This document shows positions 17,098 through 25,387 of a DNA stretch of 64,000 bases, in pieces; position 1 is the first letter of the stretch, and each line of letters opens with the position of its first letter. Source of the stretch: Shewanella algae (lineage in GTDB: Bacteria > Pseudomonadota > Gammaproteobacteria > Enterobacterales > Shewanellaceae); NCBI RefSeq assembly GCF_009183365.2, contig NZ_CP068230.1, forward strand, positions 4,741,001 to 4,805,000, given 5' to 3'. The notes under the pieces are model-generated. The model saw nothing but the letters and a program-made list of their open reading frames with translations. It ran no database searches and was not told where the DNA came from. A program made the translations under genes and the position numbers.

Positions 17098-17778
17098 ATG
17101 GGTATCAGAGCCATAGTCGTCGACACCGCCGGCACTACGACAGATCTTAACTTTATTCAGGATGTGCTTTTCCCCTATTCGGCCAAGGCATTGCCGGAAT
17201 TTTTGGAACGCTATCAAGATAATATCCTGGTAGAAAACTGTATCAGCGACACCAAAGAGATGGCGCTGGAGCCGGATGCCGATCTGCCGCGGGTAACAGA
17301 AATACTCCAGCAGTGGGTTGCCGAAGACCGCAAGGCCACGCCGCTGAAAACACTGCAGGGCCTGATCTGGAAACAGGGCTATGCCAAGAACGAGTTTACC
17401 GGTCACATCTATCCTGACTTCATTGAAGCCATCAAGGAATACAAGGCTCAGGGACTCAGGATATACAGCTTCTCTTCCGGCTCAGTGGAAGCCCAGAAGT
17501 TACTGTTCAGCCACAGTGACGGCGGCGATCTGACCGAGCTGTTCAACGGTCATTTTGATACCCGCACCGGCGGCAAGCTGGACAAGCAAGCCTACTGCAA
17601 CATCATTAACACCATAAGTCTGAGCCCCAAGCAGATACTGTTTGTCTCCGACATGGTGGACGAACTCAAGGCCGCTGCCGCTGCCGGGCTGATCACCTGC
17701 CAAATGGTACGAGAGGCCGGACAACGCACAGGCGATTTCCGGCAGGTGAAGAGTTTCGCCGAGCTGAAGATTGACTGA
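17098..17778 (+). CDS. mtnC: Enolase-phosphatase E1 (MtnC) of methionine salvage
   Basis: 226 residues of the HAD superfamily. The start MGIRAIVVDTAGTTTDLNFI and LFPYSAKALPEFL align with MtnC, as do IYSFSSGSVEAQKLLFSHS, HFDTRTGGKLD and the acidic ILFVSDMVDELKAA motif. MtnC enolises and dephosphorylates 2,3-diketo-5-methylthiopentyl-1-phosphate. The usual DxE at the active site is DTA here (D9, A11), so the second acidic residue is missing; I recall other Shewanella MtnC sequences being similar. No other mtn genes are adjacent. Confidence 0.88.
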   Translation: MGIRAIVVDTAGTTTDLNFIQDVLFPYSAKALPEFLERYQDNILVENCISDTKEMALEPDADLPRVTEILQQWVAEDRKATPLKTLQGLIWKQGYAKNEFTGHIYPDFIEAIKEYKAQGLRIYSFSSGSVEAQKLLFSHSDGGDLTELFNGHFDTRTGGKLDKQAYCNIINTISLSPKQILFVSDMVDELKAAAAAGLITCQMVREAGQRTGDFRQVKSFAELKID

Positions 17779-17804
17779 TAACAAGCAGAGTTAACCGCTA
17801 AATC

Positions 17805-17834
17805 AAGGGGAGCCAATGGCTCCCCTTATTGTTT
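17805..17834 (+). terminator. Rho-independent terminator after mtnC
   Basis: AAGGGGAGCC (17805-17814) pairs with GGCTCCCCTT (17818-17827), three-base loop AAT, followed by ATTGTTT. Confidence 0.9.
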
Positions 17835-17951
17835 ACAACACCTATTTCGTATCCCGGAAAATAAACGCCTGTACGGAATGTTGTTCCCCTCTTGAGACAG
17901 AGAGCCGCTGTTGTTATCCTGAGCCAACAAAAATAAAACGGTCGTTTAAAT

Positions 17952-18383
17952 ATGGAAAATTTTACTCAGCGTTACCCACAACACTCACAAGTCCCGGTGG
18001 CCTGGGGCGAAATGGATGCCCTGCAACACGTCAACAATGTGGTCTATTTCCGCTACTTTGAGACCGCCAGAATCGACTTCTTCAACCGCCATTTTCCCTT
18101 GGGTGAGATGTACAAACAGGGAATGGGGCCGGTAATAAGCGAAAACCAGGCCAGGTACAAGCGCCCGGTCACCTACCCGGATACCCTGTTGATAGGGATC
18201 AGAATAAGCGACATAGGTGAAGACAGGTTTACCATGCATTACGAGGCGTACAGTAAGGCGCAGCGAGCCATTACCACTACAGGCAGCTCTGTCGCCGTGA
18301 TGTACGATTTCAAGAAAGGCACCAAGGCCAAACTACCACAGGAACTGCTGACGATTCTCAGGCAACACAGCCAGGAAGCTTAA
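17952..18383 (+). CDS. Acyl-CoA thioesterase, hotdog fold (YbgC/FadM-like)
   Basis: 143 residues with the 4HBT hotdog signature: WGEMDALQHVNNVVYFRYFETARIDF contains the catalytic Asp (MDALQHVNN) and the long central helix. Such enzymes hydrolyse acyl-CoA thioesters in the cytosol; the chain specificity cannot be read. It stands alone between mtnC and the convergent lateral flagellar genes. A second hotdog protein in this window (58600-58998) is only distantly similar. Confidence 0.85.
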   Translation: MENFTQRYPQHSQVPVAWGEMDALQHVNNVVYFRYFETARIDFFNRHFPLGEMYKQGMGPVISENQARYKRPVTYPDTLLIGIRISDIGEDRFTMHYEAYSKAQRAITTTGSSVAVMYDFKKGTKAKLPQELLTILRQHSQEA

Positions 18384-18395
18384 GCCAAGGCTAAG

Positions 18396-18818
18396 TCAGG
18401 GCTCGAGAACAGGCTGGCGCCGGCCCTGTCGCAGTTTGCGCCTGTGCTGCTGTACCAAGCGCAGTGCCCGGTACAGATCTTCTGTCGACAGCTCCAGGTA
18501 ACGGCCGCCGTAAAACCACAGTGGACCGTACAACTGTCGGCAATGGGTTATGCTGATGGGTAACACCAGGTCATCGTTCAGCAGCAATTTCAGTTTCATG
18601 CCCTGATGCAAACGGCAGGCGGAGATCAAACCAACCCCGCCGCGGCTGATATCTTTGATATTTCCAAGCCCCAGCTTGCCGGGGCGCCACCAGTGCCAGT
18701 GTCCCAGTTGCACCGTCATGCCATCACAGTCGAGCAGGAAGTCGGCGTCATTACCCAGCCTCAGGCTGATACGCAAATGCTCGCGTCGCTGCGCCTCGTC
18801 ACTGCTATTGTCCGTCAT
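18396..18818 (-). CDS. PilZ-domain protein at the end of the lateral stator operon
   Basis: 140 residues. The two halves of the c-di-GMP binding site are visible: RREHLR with RxxxR at about 12-16 and DISRGG at 56-61 (DxSxxG). The ATG overlaps the TGA of lafU by one base (TGATG), so translation is coupled to the stator gene. A GTG one codon upstream is an alternative start. By its place after lafT-lafU it could sense c-di-GMP and act on the lateral motor or its synthesis, as YcgR does for other flagella. That role is inferred; the fold call is firm. Confidence 0.85.
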   Translation of the reverse strand: MTDNSSDEAQRREHLRISLRLGNDADFLLDCDGMTVQLGHWHWWRPGKLGLGNIKDISRGGVGLISACRLHQGMKLKLLLNDDLVLPISITHCRQLYGPLWFYGGRYLELSTEDLYRALRLVQQHRRKLRQGRRQPVLEP

Positions 18819-19786
18819 CACTGGTACCTGTCCCTTGGCTGATTAAAGCGGGCCGCCTCATTGGCCTCAAAGAGTGCCTTTCCGCCCGCCAGGCTCTGGA
18901 TCTGCTCGGAAGCTTCCTTGGTGAGGATCAGTATCTCCACTCTGCGATTGGCCGGGTTAAAGGGCTCATTATCGATAAAGGGTACCCGGTCGGCCATGCC
19001 GTTAACCTGAAGAATCTGCCCCTGACGCACGCCACCAAACTCTATGGTTTGCCTGGCGATCAGCGCCCTTTCACTGGACAACTCCCAATTGGTATAGCTG
19101 CGACCGACATAGGGCAGCGAGTCAGTATGGCCAGAGATGATCAGTTGGTTTTTCACCTGTTGCAAAACAGGCGCCAAGGCCAACAACAGATCTTCAAAAT
19201 AGGGCCGCATCTGCGCCTGGCCCACTTTGAACATAGATTGTTCATTGTTGTCGTGAATGCGGATCCTTATTCCCTGAGGCACTGCGTCCAACTGTACGTT
19301 TTTACCCATACCCGCCTGGTCGACGACCCGCTGGATCTGCCGCGCCAACACTTCCAGTTGCACCTGAGTGGCGAACTCGCCTGGGATAATGGCATTCAGT
19401 TTGGGCCCCATACCGGCCTTGGGCTGCCACTTGCCTTCTGGTACATGGGTGCGCAGCGCAGGGCCACGCATCTCATCACCACTGGCCGGGGTAGGAACCA
19501 CAGGTTGCTGCACACTGGGTTGCCCTTGCAGATCGATGAGCGAGGGGATGTTACGCAGATCGAAAGGGTTGATATCGCCGGAGGGATACAACTCACCATT
19601 CAAATACTTAACCACGGTTTCCCGCTCTTTCTGATCCGCCACCTGCATGATCCACAGCACCAAAAACAGCGCCATCATTGCCAGGGTAAAATCGGCAAAG
19701 GCGACCTTCCAGGCACCACCATGGGCACCGTGTTGTTTGCCCGCCCGAGCACGACGGACAATGATAGTTTCCTGTCTTGGTGCCAT
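18818..19786 (-). CDS. lafU: Lateral flagellar stator protein LafU (MotB-type)
   Basis: 322 residues. A single N-terminal membrane helix (FADFTLAMMALFLVLWIMQ) holds the ion-carrying Asp at position 32, followed by a plug/linker and a C-terminal OmpA-like peptidoglycan-binding domain (IISGHTDSLPY; NRRVEILILTKE). With LafT it forms the ion-driven stator in the inner membrane. The start overlaps the end of lafT by one base. Lateral stators are usually proton-driven, but ion choice cannot be proved here. Confidence 0.94.
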   Translation of the reverse strand: MAPRQETIIVRRARAGKQHGAHGGAWKVAFADFTLAMMALFLVLWIMQVADQKERETVVKYLNGELYPSGDINPFDLRNIPSLIDLQGQPSVQQPVVPTPASGDEMRGPALRTHVPEGKWQPKAGMGPKLNAIIPGEFATQVQLEVLARQIQRVVDQAGMGKNVQLDAVPQGIRIRIHDNNEQSMFKVGQAQMRPYFEDLLLALAPVLQQVKNQLIISGHTDSLPYVGRSYTNWELSSERALIARQTIEFGGVRQGQILQVNGMADRVPFIDNEPFNPANRRVEILILTKEASEQIQSLAGGKALFEANEAARFNQPRDRYQ

Positions 19787-20643
19787 TAACTTCTCTGTTC
19801 TGTCAGTATCTGTTCCAATTCCACAAAGCTGGGGCGGCTCTCGGTCTGGATCTGTTTGCGGCCGGCATCAATCGCCTGTATCGGCGGTTTGCCCTTGGCG
19901 AACGTCGTCAGCATGGCGGCAATACACTTGAGCTGACTGATCTGCCGATCCACTTGATGTTCCAGCGCCTTTGACAACGGCTCGAGCAAGCAATAACAGG
20001 CGAAAATCCCAATAAAGGTGCCCACCAAAGCAGCCGCTACCTTGACCCCGATCAGGCTGATGGGGCCATCAATGTTGGACATGGTAATGATGATCCCCAT
20101 CACAGCCGCCAGAATACCGAATCCCGGCATGGCTTCGGCGATTCGTCCCAGTGCCAGCGAGGGACGCAGGCTGTCTTCTTCGATTCTGTGGATCTCTTCC
20201 TCGAGTATCATTTCCAGATCGTGGGGAGAGATTTTACCTATCGACTGCAGGCGCAGGTTATCAACCAAAAACTGCAGCAACTGAGGGTGTTCAAGCACCA
20301 CCGGATACATCAAAAACAACGAACTCTCGTCCGGATTTTCGATATGGGCATCCAGCACCTTCATCCCCTGGGATTGGATCTGCGCCATCAGCATGTTCAT
20401 CAGGCCAAACAGCTGAGGGTAGAGTTCCGGCTCAGGAGTATCCTGTCTGGCGATCTGGCGCAACTGCTGCCACAGCTCCACCAGCACAGCGCGGGGGTTG
20501 GCAATCAGCAAAGAGCCGATGCCGGCACCTAGGATGATCAGGATTTCTGCCGGTTGCCACAAGGCCAGCAGGTTGCCGCCGGCCCAGGCATAACCGCCGA
20601 AGACACACACCAAAATCACCATTAAACCAACAAACTTACTCAT
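19786..20643 (-). CDS. lafT: Lateral flagellar stator protein LafT (MotA-type)
   Basis: 285 residues with four membrane segments: two near the N-terminus (VGLMVILVCVFGGYAWAG; ILIILGAGIGSLLIAN) and two late (GFGILAAVMGIIITM; ALVGTFIGIFACYCLLEPL). The cytosolic loop between them carries the charged residues that contact FliG (EEEIHRIEEDSLRPSLAL). It forms the stator complex with LafU. It lies 15 bases after lafS and is part of the late lateral operon. Confidence 0.95.
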   Translation of the reverse strand: MSKFVGLMVILVCVFGGYAWAGGNLLALWQPAEILIILGAGIGSLLIANPRAVLVELWQQLRQIARQDTPEPELYPQLFGLMNMLMAQIQSQGMKVLDAHIENPDESSLFLMYPVVLEHPQLLQFLVDNLRLQSIGKISPHDLEMILEEEIHRIEEDSLRPSLALGRIAEAMPGFGILAAVMGIIITMSNIDGPISLIGVKVAAALVGTFIGIFACYCLLEPLSKALEHQVDRQISQLKCIAAMLTTFAKGKPPIQAIDAGRKQIQTESRPSFVELEQILTEQRS

Positions 20644-20658
20644 TATCAGGCTTCCAAA

Positions 20659-21381
20659 TCAGAGTTGAGCCTGCCGATAAATCGCCTGTAACTGGCGTAC
20701 GGCAACCTTGTGTAATTGACATATCCGGGTTTCGGTTAACCCCAGGGTGGCTGCAATCTCTCTGAGATTGAGTTCATGCTGATAATAAAGCGACAGAATT
20801 ACCTGTTCTCTGTTGCTCAGTTGCTTGATTGCCGCAATTAACAGCTGATTGCGTTCAAAATCGACAATTTCCTTGTCCTGACCGCCCAGTGACAAACCCT
20901 CTCCCAGCATCTCATCCAAACTGGTCATGGATTCTGCCAGGGTTGCATGCAGGTAATCCCGGTACTCTTCCTGGGTCAGGCCCATTCTTGCAGTGACTTC
21001 ACTGTCTTTCGGGTAACGGCCCAACTCCCGGGTCAACTGCCTGACCACATCGTTGAATGAGTGTGCCTGCTGGCGCACCGAGCGTGGCCGCCAATCCAGG
21101 CGCCGCAGTTCATCGAGAATGGCGCCACGGATCCTCTGGCCGGCAAAGGAGATAAAGCCGGCATCATATTCACCCGGATAGCGCCGGGCAGCCTCCAGCA
21201 GGGCCATCAGAGCTATCTGCTCCATGTCCTCCTGGCCGATAAGCGGGCCACAATGACTCTTGAGGGAACAAACTGTGCGTTTTACCAAGGGCAGATATTG
21301 ATGTAACAACGCCTGCTCGGATTGCCGCTCATTGCCATACGCCTGATAACCCAAATCATAGGCTGTCATCTCACTGTCCAA
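20659..21381 (-). CDS. lafS: Lateral flagellar sigma factor LafS (sigma28, FliA-type)
   Basis: 240 residues with sigma region 2 (YLPLVKRTV; QEDMEQIALMALLEAARRYPGEYDAGFISFAGQRIRGAILDE overall), region 3 and region 4 (LTETRICQLHKVAVRQLQAI). It directs RNA polymerase to late lateral genes such as lafA and should be held by FlgM until the hook is complete. The start is taken as TTG 21381, because AAAGGAGG lies four bases upstream; ATG 21369 is the alternative, and the frame to 21429 overlaps lafF. Confidence 0.93.
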   Translation of the reverse strand: MDSEMTAYDLGYQAYGNERQSEQALLHQYLPLVKRTVCSLKSHCGPLIGQEDMEQIALMALLEAARRYPGEYDAGFISFAGQRIRGAILDELRRLDWRPRSVRQQAHSFNDVVRQLTRELGRYPKDSEVTARMGLTQEEYRDYLHATLAESMTSLDEMLGEGLSLGGQDKEIVDFERNQLLIAAIKQLSNREQVILSLYYQHELNLREIAATLGLTETRICQLHKVAVRQLQAIYRQAQL

Positions 21382-21391
21382 GGCGCCTCCT

Positions 21392-21829
21392 TTACTGGAT
21401 GACCATACGGGTGAACAGGACTTCTTCAATATCCAGAGTAAATTGATCTTTGGTCAGCACCTTGATCAGGGATTCTCTGGCCTCCAGTTGCAGCGTTTCC
21501 AGATTCTGCGGTTGATTCAGCACGTTGAAAGACTTGCTGCTGAACATTCGCATCATGGTGTTGCGAATAAGTGGGTCGGCCGCCTTGATCTCCTGGGCCG
21601 CATTGTCACTGCGGGACTTGAGCGCCAGCTCGAGCAACAGGTAGTGGGGATATTCATCACCCGGTACCGAAATAATCATCTTATCCAGCGGGTAAAAACT
21701 GGCCTGTGGTTGCACTTCTTCTTCCGCCGATAACCATTTCCCCAACCATGCAGGCGGCTGATGGCCGATGAAAAAACCGCCTCCAGTGGCCAGAATAAGC
21801 AACGCAGCTATGAGTAAATTTCGTTTCAT
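21392..21829 (-). CDS. lafF: LafF, FliL-type basal-body protein
   Basis: 145 residues: one N-terminal membrane anchor (LLIAALLILATGGGFFIG), then a periplasmic FliL domain (FYPLDKMIISVPGDEYPHYLLLELALK; IKAADPLIRNTMMRMFSSKSFN) ending in FTRMVIQ. FliL proteins ring the stator and support torque or stator recruitment. It sits between the hook-length gene lafE and lafS, the order known from Vibrio and Aeromonas lateral clusters. Confidence 0.88.
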   Translation of the reverse strand: MKRNLLIAALLILATGGGFFIGHQPPAWLGKWLSAEEEVQPQASFYPLDKMIISVPGDEYPHYLLLELALKSRSDNAAQEIKAADPLIRNTMMRMFSSKSFNVLNQPQNLETLQLEARESLIKVLTKDQFTLDIEEVLFTRMVIQ

Positions 21830-21850
21830 ATCAATCTTTCATCTCTATCA

Positions 21851-23083
21851 TCAGGCCAGTAGGTTCAGCTGCCTATCGCGTCTGCGCTCGGCTTCTGTGT
21901 CACCTTTGGTTTCGTCCACCCGGGATGAAGCGATCGCGCCGGCATACCCTTCTCTGGCATCCTGCTCAGGTTGGTGTCGCTCGCTGTCGGTGGCTACATC
22001 CAGGGAAATATTGCCTTTGTGTTCCATGGCCAGTTCATTGCGCAGGCGTTCCAGGCCGCTGAGCAGAGCATCGCGCACATGGTTGTTGGCCGCATGCATC
22101 TGAATATGCAGTCGGTCACCGTCGAGGCGAATGTTCAGTTCTATCCGTCCAAGCTCTGGCGGGGTTAATTGCAGCTCGGCGGTTTGAATGCGTTGATCTA
22201 TCTGAAAACGCAGTTGATCTCTGAGTGGCAGCAACAGCTCTCTGGCATGCTGCACCTGAGTTCCCTGAGCGCTCAGAGGCAAGGGGCCCCACTGGCTCAC
22301 GCCCGGGCGCTCGCTTGTCAATGCAGCAACCTCCGGCTGCAGACCAAGCTCAGCCACAGGCTTGCTGGAAGGATCAGCATGCCAGGCCGCCAGCTGCGCC
22401 GCGGCATTGACCGTTAGCTGTTGCGACGGCATGGCGGTCTGCGCCATGGTGCCAACGGGCAGAAAAGGCGTGCCTTTGGCCTCAGTTGTCGCACTCGAAA
22501 CTTGAGTAGCCGCTTGAGGCAAGGCGGCGGCCAATTGCAGGCTTTGTCCCCGCATATCACCCACACCTCTGCCCTCACCATTGAACGGGTTCGCTGCCAC
22601 AGGTTGGCTGATGCCTGCCAGTGACAGATTGGTTTGCTGCGTGCCCACAATGCCCTGCGCCGTGATGCCGGCCAAAGGTGGCACTGTATTTTCATCATGA
22701 CCTTGGCCCTGCAATTGCGCCAGGGGTGCTCCTGGCGGAGTGGTCACTTGGATTGCAGCTGGCTGCATCAAAGGCGGCAAGAGTTCCTTTACCACCACAG
22801 TATTTGTCGACATCTCGCCTGCCGACTCTGTCCCTGATTCCCTATCTTCTACTGTGCTGCTTTGCCCTTGAGTACTCTTTACCTGAGAGCCCTTCTCTTG
22901 AGCCCCCTGCGCTTTGGCATTCATGCCGGAAGCTGTGGAGTTGGCCGGCTGAGTCGCGGCCTGAGAAAGAGACTGTTCTTCCTGCCGATAAGAATCCTTT
23001 TTGCCACTGCTGTCCGGGTGAGCGGACAAGGGCACTTTTTTCGCCGGCGTTTCAGCCAGCGCCGGGATCAGCGCAATACTCAA
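21851..23083 (-). CDS. lafE: LafE, FliK-type hook-length control protein
   Basis: 410 residues. The N-terminal two thirds are rich in Gln, Ala, Ser and Thr with no clear domain, as expected for a molecular ruler. The C-terminus contains the FliK Flg_hook domain (TAELQLTPPELGRIELNIRLDGDRLHIQM, then LRNELAMEHKGNISLDV). It measures the hook and triggers the export switch in FlhB. Its start is TTG 23083 with AAGGAG eight bases upstream, overlapping the lafD stop. Confidence 0.88.
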   Translation of the reverse strand: MSIALIPALAETPAKKVPLSAHPDSSGKKDSYRQEEQSLSQAATQPANSTASGMNAKAQGAQEKGSQVKSTQGQSSTVEDRESGTESAGEMSTNTVVVKELLPPLMQPAAIQVTTPPGAPLAQLQGQGHDENTVPPLAGITAQGIVGTQQTNLSLAGISQPVAANPFNGEGRGVGDMRGQSLQLAAALPQAATQVSSATTEAKGTPFLPVGTMAQTAMPSQQLTVNAAAQLAAWHADPSSKPVAELGLQPEVAALTSERPGVSQWGPLPLSAQGTQVQHARELLLPLRDQLRFQIDQRIQTAELQLTPPELGRIELNIRLDGDRLHIQMHAANNHVRDALLSGLERLRNELAMEHKGNISLDVATDSERHQPEQDAREGYAGAIASSRVDETKGDTEAERRRDRQLNLLA

Positions 23084-23421
23084 TACAGGTCTCCTTTACT
23101 CATGTTTCCCTCTTGAAACTCGGGTTGGCTGAGTTGGGTCAGTTGATAGGCGGACATGCCCTCTTGTTGTGCCAGCAGTTGCTGCATCTGCCGCTGTAGC
23201 GATTCACTCTTGGTTTGCAGCTGTTGCATCACTTGCGAGTGACAAAGCTCCAACTGTTTGCGCGCCTGTAACTCAGCCTGAGAACGGGGCTTTCCCTGCT
23301 GCCTGAGCAACTGGATCATCTGCCGGTTGACCCGGCATACTCCCTGCCAGTCTTCGGCCGCTGCCTGCTGTTGCAGGCGTTGTCCCAAGGCTTGCCAGCG
23401 GGCTATCACATACTCACTCAA
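23080..23421 (-). CDS. lafD: LafD, probable FliT-like flagellar chaperone
   Basis: About 113 residues, rich in Gln and Leu, with long helices (QLELCHSQVMQQLQTKSESLQRQ). It shows little sequence identity to a named domain, but lies directly after fliS, where lateral clusters carry the FliT-type gene lafD. FliT-like proteins bind FliD and export or regulatory proteins. The start is uncertain: TTG 23421 overlaps fliS by eight bases. The longer frame to 23529 lies fully inside fliS and is not believed. Confidence 0.65.
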   Translation of the reverse strand: MSEYVIARWQALGQRLQQQAAAEDWQGVCRVNRQMIQLLRQQGKPRSQAELQARKQLELCHSQVMQQLQTKSESLQRQMQQLLAQQEGMSAYQLTQLSQPEFQEGNMSKGDLY

Positions 23422-23794
23422 GTTGGGCCCAACCTTCCCTAATCTGTTGAATAACCTGCACCACAGGCTGCAGTGCCTCTGGGTTATTTTCGACACTGGC
23501 GCTAACCAGTTGACGACTGCAATAGTCATAGAGACGGTTGAGGTTGGTTGCTACTTCGCCGCCGTTTTCAATGTCCAACAACACATCAAGCCCATGGATC
23601 ACATTCAAACACTTGTTGATACTCTGGCCCTTGGCCTCAAACGCCTTGCGTTCCATATGCCCCGAGGCTCTGGCCAGTTCATCCAGCAAGCCATCCAGCA
23701 ACATACGCACCATCTCATGGGGGTTGGCCGCCGCGGCCCGGGCATCCAAGCTGGCCTGACGGTAGCCGCTGAAAGGATCCTGCTCATAAAACAT
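23414..23794 (-). CDS. fliS: LafC, FliS-type flagellin export chaperone
   Basis: 126 residues with the all-helical FliS pattern: YRQASLDARAAAANPHEMVRMLLDGLLDELARA and later INKCLNVIHGLDVLLDIENGGEVATNLNRLYDYC. It binds the C-terminus of flagellin in the cytosol and keeps it unfolded for export, here presumably LafA. It is 11 bases downstream of fliD. Confidence 0.93.
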   Translation of the reverse strand: MFYEQDPFSGYRQASLDARAAAANPHEMVRMLLDGLLDELARASGHMERKAFEAKGQSINKCLNVIHGLDVLLDIENGGEVATNLNRLYDYCSRQLVSASVENNPEALQPVVQVIQQIREGWAQLE

Positions 23795-23805
23795 CGAATA
23801 ATTCC

Positions 23806-25143
23806 TCAGTAAAACAATCCACTGGCACTGTTCAACTCATTGATGGTGGTTTCCATCGCGGTGAACTGCTTCAGGTAGATCTGATAACGCTGTTCCATCA
23901 TGCGGTTATGGCGTTCCATATTGTCTTCGACCCGATCCAACTGGCGTTTCAGGTTGTTCTTCTTCATATCCATATAGCCATCGAAACGGGTATAAGGTTT
24001 AGTGATCTCCTGAACCTTATCGACCATGCCGCCCTTGGCTCCGAAGAGATCACTGATCGCCTGCGGCTGGGTCTTCAGGGCATTTTCCAGCTTTTTCTCA
24101 TCCAGCTTTAGCTCACCATTACGGGTCAGTTCGATACCGGCATCGGCCAGAGTCAAACCATTGGGGGCAGCCTGGAAACTCAGCTCACGTAGCCTTTGTT
24201 GCAGGGTTCTCAGGCTGGTATCACCCTTGAGGATCCCCAGCTGACTCTCATCTATCTTGCTGCTCTTGCTATCCTTGTCGTCCTTGTCTTTCGAGTCATC
24301 CAGGGCATCAACCCCCAGGCCTCGAGTCAATTGACTTATCTGCCGCAGCAGCTCATTGACTGTATCCACATAGGCTTTAACTGCCTCTTTGCCGGCCTCT
24401 TGATCCGCCTTGATACTGATATTGCTGCTGTCACCGGCTTCATGAACCTTACGCAGTTCGATATCCACCCCGTCCACAACCTGAGTCAGCATGTTGCTGG
24501 CCGAGGTGATACTCATGCCATTGAGCGTAGCCTTGGCATCCTGAGCGGCCTGAGTCTCGACCATGCCCCAGTCAGCACCATCCAGACTGATACTAATACT
24601 GTTGGCCTTGCCGGTTTCCTTCGAGGTCAGCATCAGCTGCACCTGGCCGCCGGTGCGTACCAGGCTAGCCTGCACGCCCGGGTTATTGGGATGCTGGTTG
24701 ATCATATCCCGCAGCTCACTGACAGAAACGCTGCCACCGCTGTTAACCATGGCCAGATCCACACTCATGCTCTTGCCACCCATGCTGATCTGAATAATCC
24801 CGGATGCCGGCAGAGTGGCATCTTCCGATGCAAAGGGCTTGACCAGTTGGTGTGCCTGAGCCAACTGCTCTACCGACAGCTGAAAATTCCCCTGCGGCGC
24901 CTTGGCCGAGCTGCTGACATAGATGTTTTCATCTGTGACCTCGGCGATATTGCCCTTGAAGGCATCGGTCCCAAGGGTTGTCAGCTTGCTGTTAAGACGA
25001 TCGAGCCCCTTATCCAGCAAGGTGTAGGCATCCAACTGTTTCTGGTAGCCCGTTTTGCTGCTTTGATAGAGATTGTCTTTACCGGCCCTCTCGGCACTGA
25101 TCAGCTGCTGCGCGAATTGGGCACCACTCATTCCGGAAATCAT
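23806..25143 (-). CDS. fliD: LafB, lateral flagellar filament cap FliD (HAP2)
   Basis: 445 residues, of FliD length for lateral systems. The N-terminal coiled-coil region (GLDRLNSKLTTLGTDAF), the FliD_N section (NFQLSVEQLAQAHQLV) and the C-terminal helix region (DGYMDMKKNNLKRQLDRVEDNMERH) fit the capping protein that folds flagellin at the filament tip. The start is ATG 25143, with GAGGAG seven bases upstream; the extra 22 residues of the longer frame lack a ribosome-binding site. Confidence 0.93.
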   Translation of the reverse strand: MISGMSGAQFAQQLISAERAGKDNLYQSSKTGYQKQLDAYTLLDKGLDRLNSKLTTLGTDAFKGNIAEVTDENIYVSSSAKAPQGNFQLSVEQLAQAHQLVKPFASEDATLPASGIIQISMGGKSMSVDLAMVNSGGSVSVSELRDMINQHPNNPGVQASLVRTGGQVQLMLTSKETGKANSISISLDGADWGMVETQAAQDAKATLNGMSITSASNMLTQVVDGVDIELRKVHEAGDSSNISIKADQEAGKEAVKAYVDTVNELLRQISQLTRGLGVDALDDSKDKDDKDSKSSKIDESQLGILKGDTSLRTLQQRLRELSFQAAPNGLTLADAGIELTRNGELKLDEKKLENALKTQPQAISDLFGAKGGMVDKVQEITKPYTRFDGYMDMKKNNLKRQLDRVEDNMERHNRMMEQRYQIYLKQFTAMETTINELNSASGLFY

Positions 25144-25339
25144 TTTCAACTCCTCATAGACACAGACTCGTGTCCTTGGAATATTCGGGGATAGCAAGAG
25201 GTATGCCATTCAAACGGCAAAGCTAACCCTTTGTAAAATTTGAAAGTTATTTAAGAGTGACTACTGTAGCTTGGTACAGTCTCTTCCTCGGAAGGCCTCA
25301 AACAGGAATCAGCTCTTCCGCCGTTTCTTTGTCGAGCTT

Positions 25340-25372
25340 AAAAAAAAGCGCCATCTTGACTGACGGCGCTTG
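25340..25372 (-). terminator. Rho-independent terminator after lafA
   Basis: On the minus strand AAGCGCC and GGCGCTT form a stem with a 12-base loop, followed by at least seven T. It lies 16 bases after the flagellin stop, so most transcripts from lafA should end before fliD. Confidence 0.88.
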
Positions 25373-25387
25373 GAACAAAATGTTTGC

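Noticed and set aside
24196..25194. Plus-strand reading frame of 332 codons over fliD
   Set aside because: Antisense shadow of fliD without recognisable domain or start signal.
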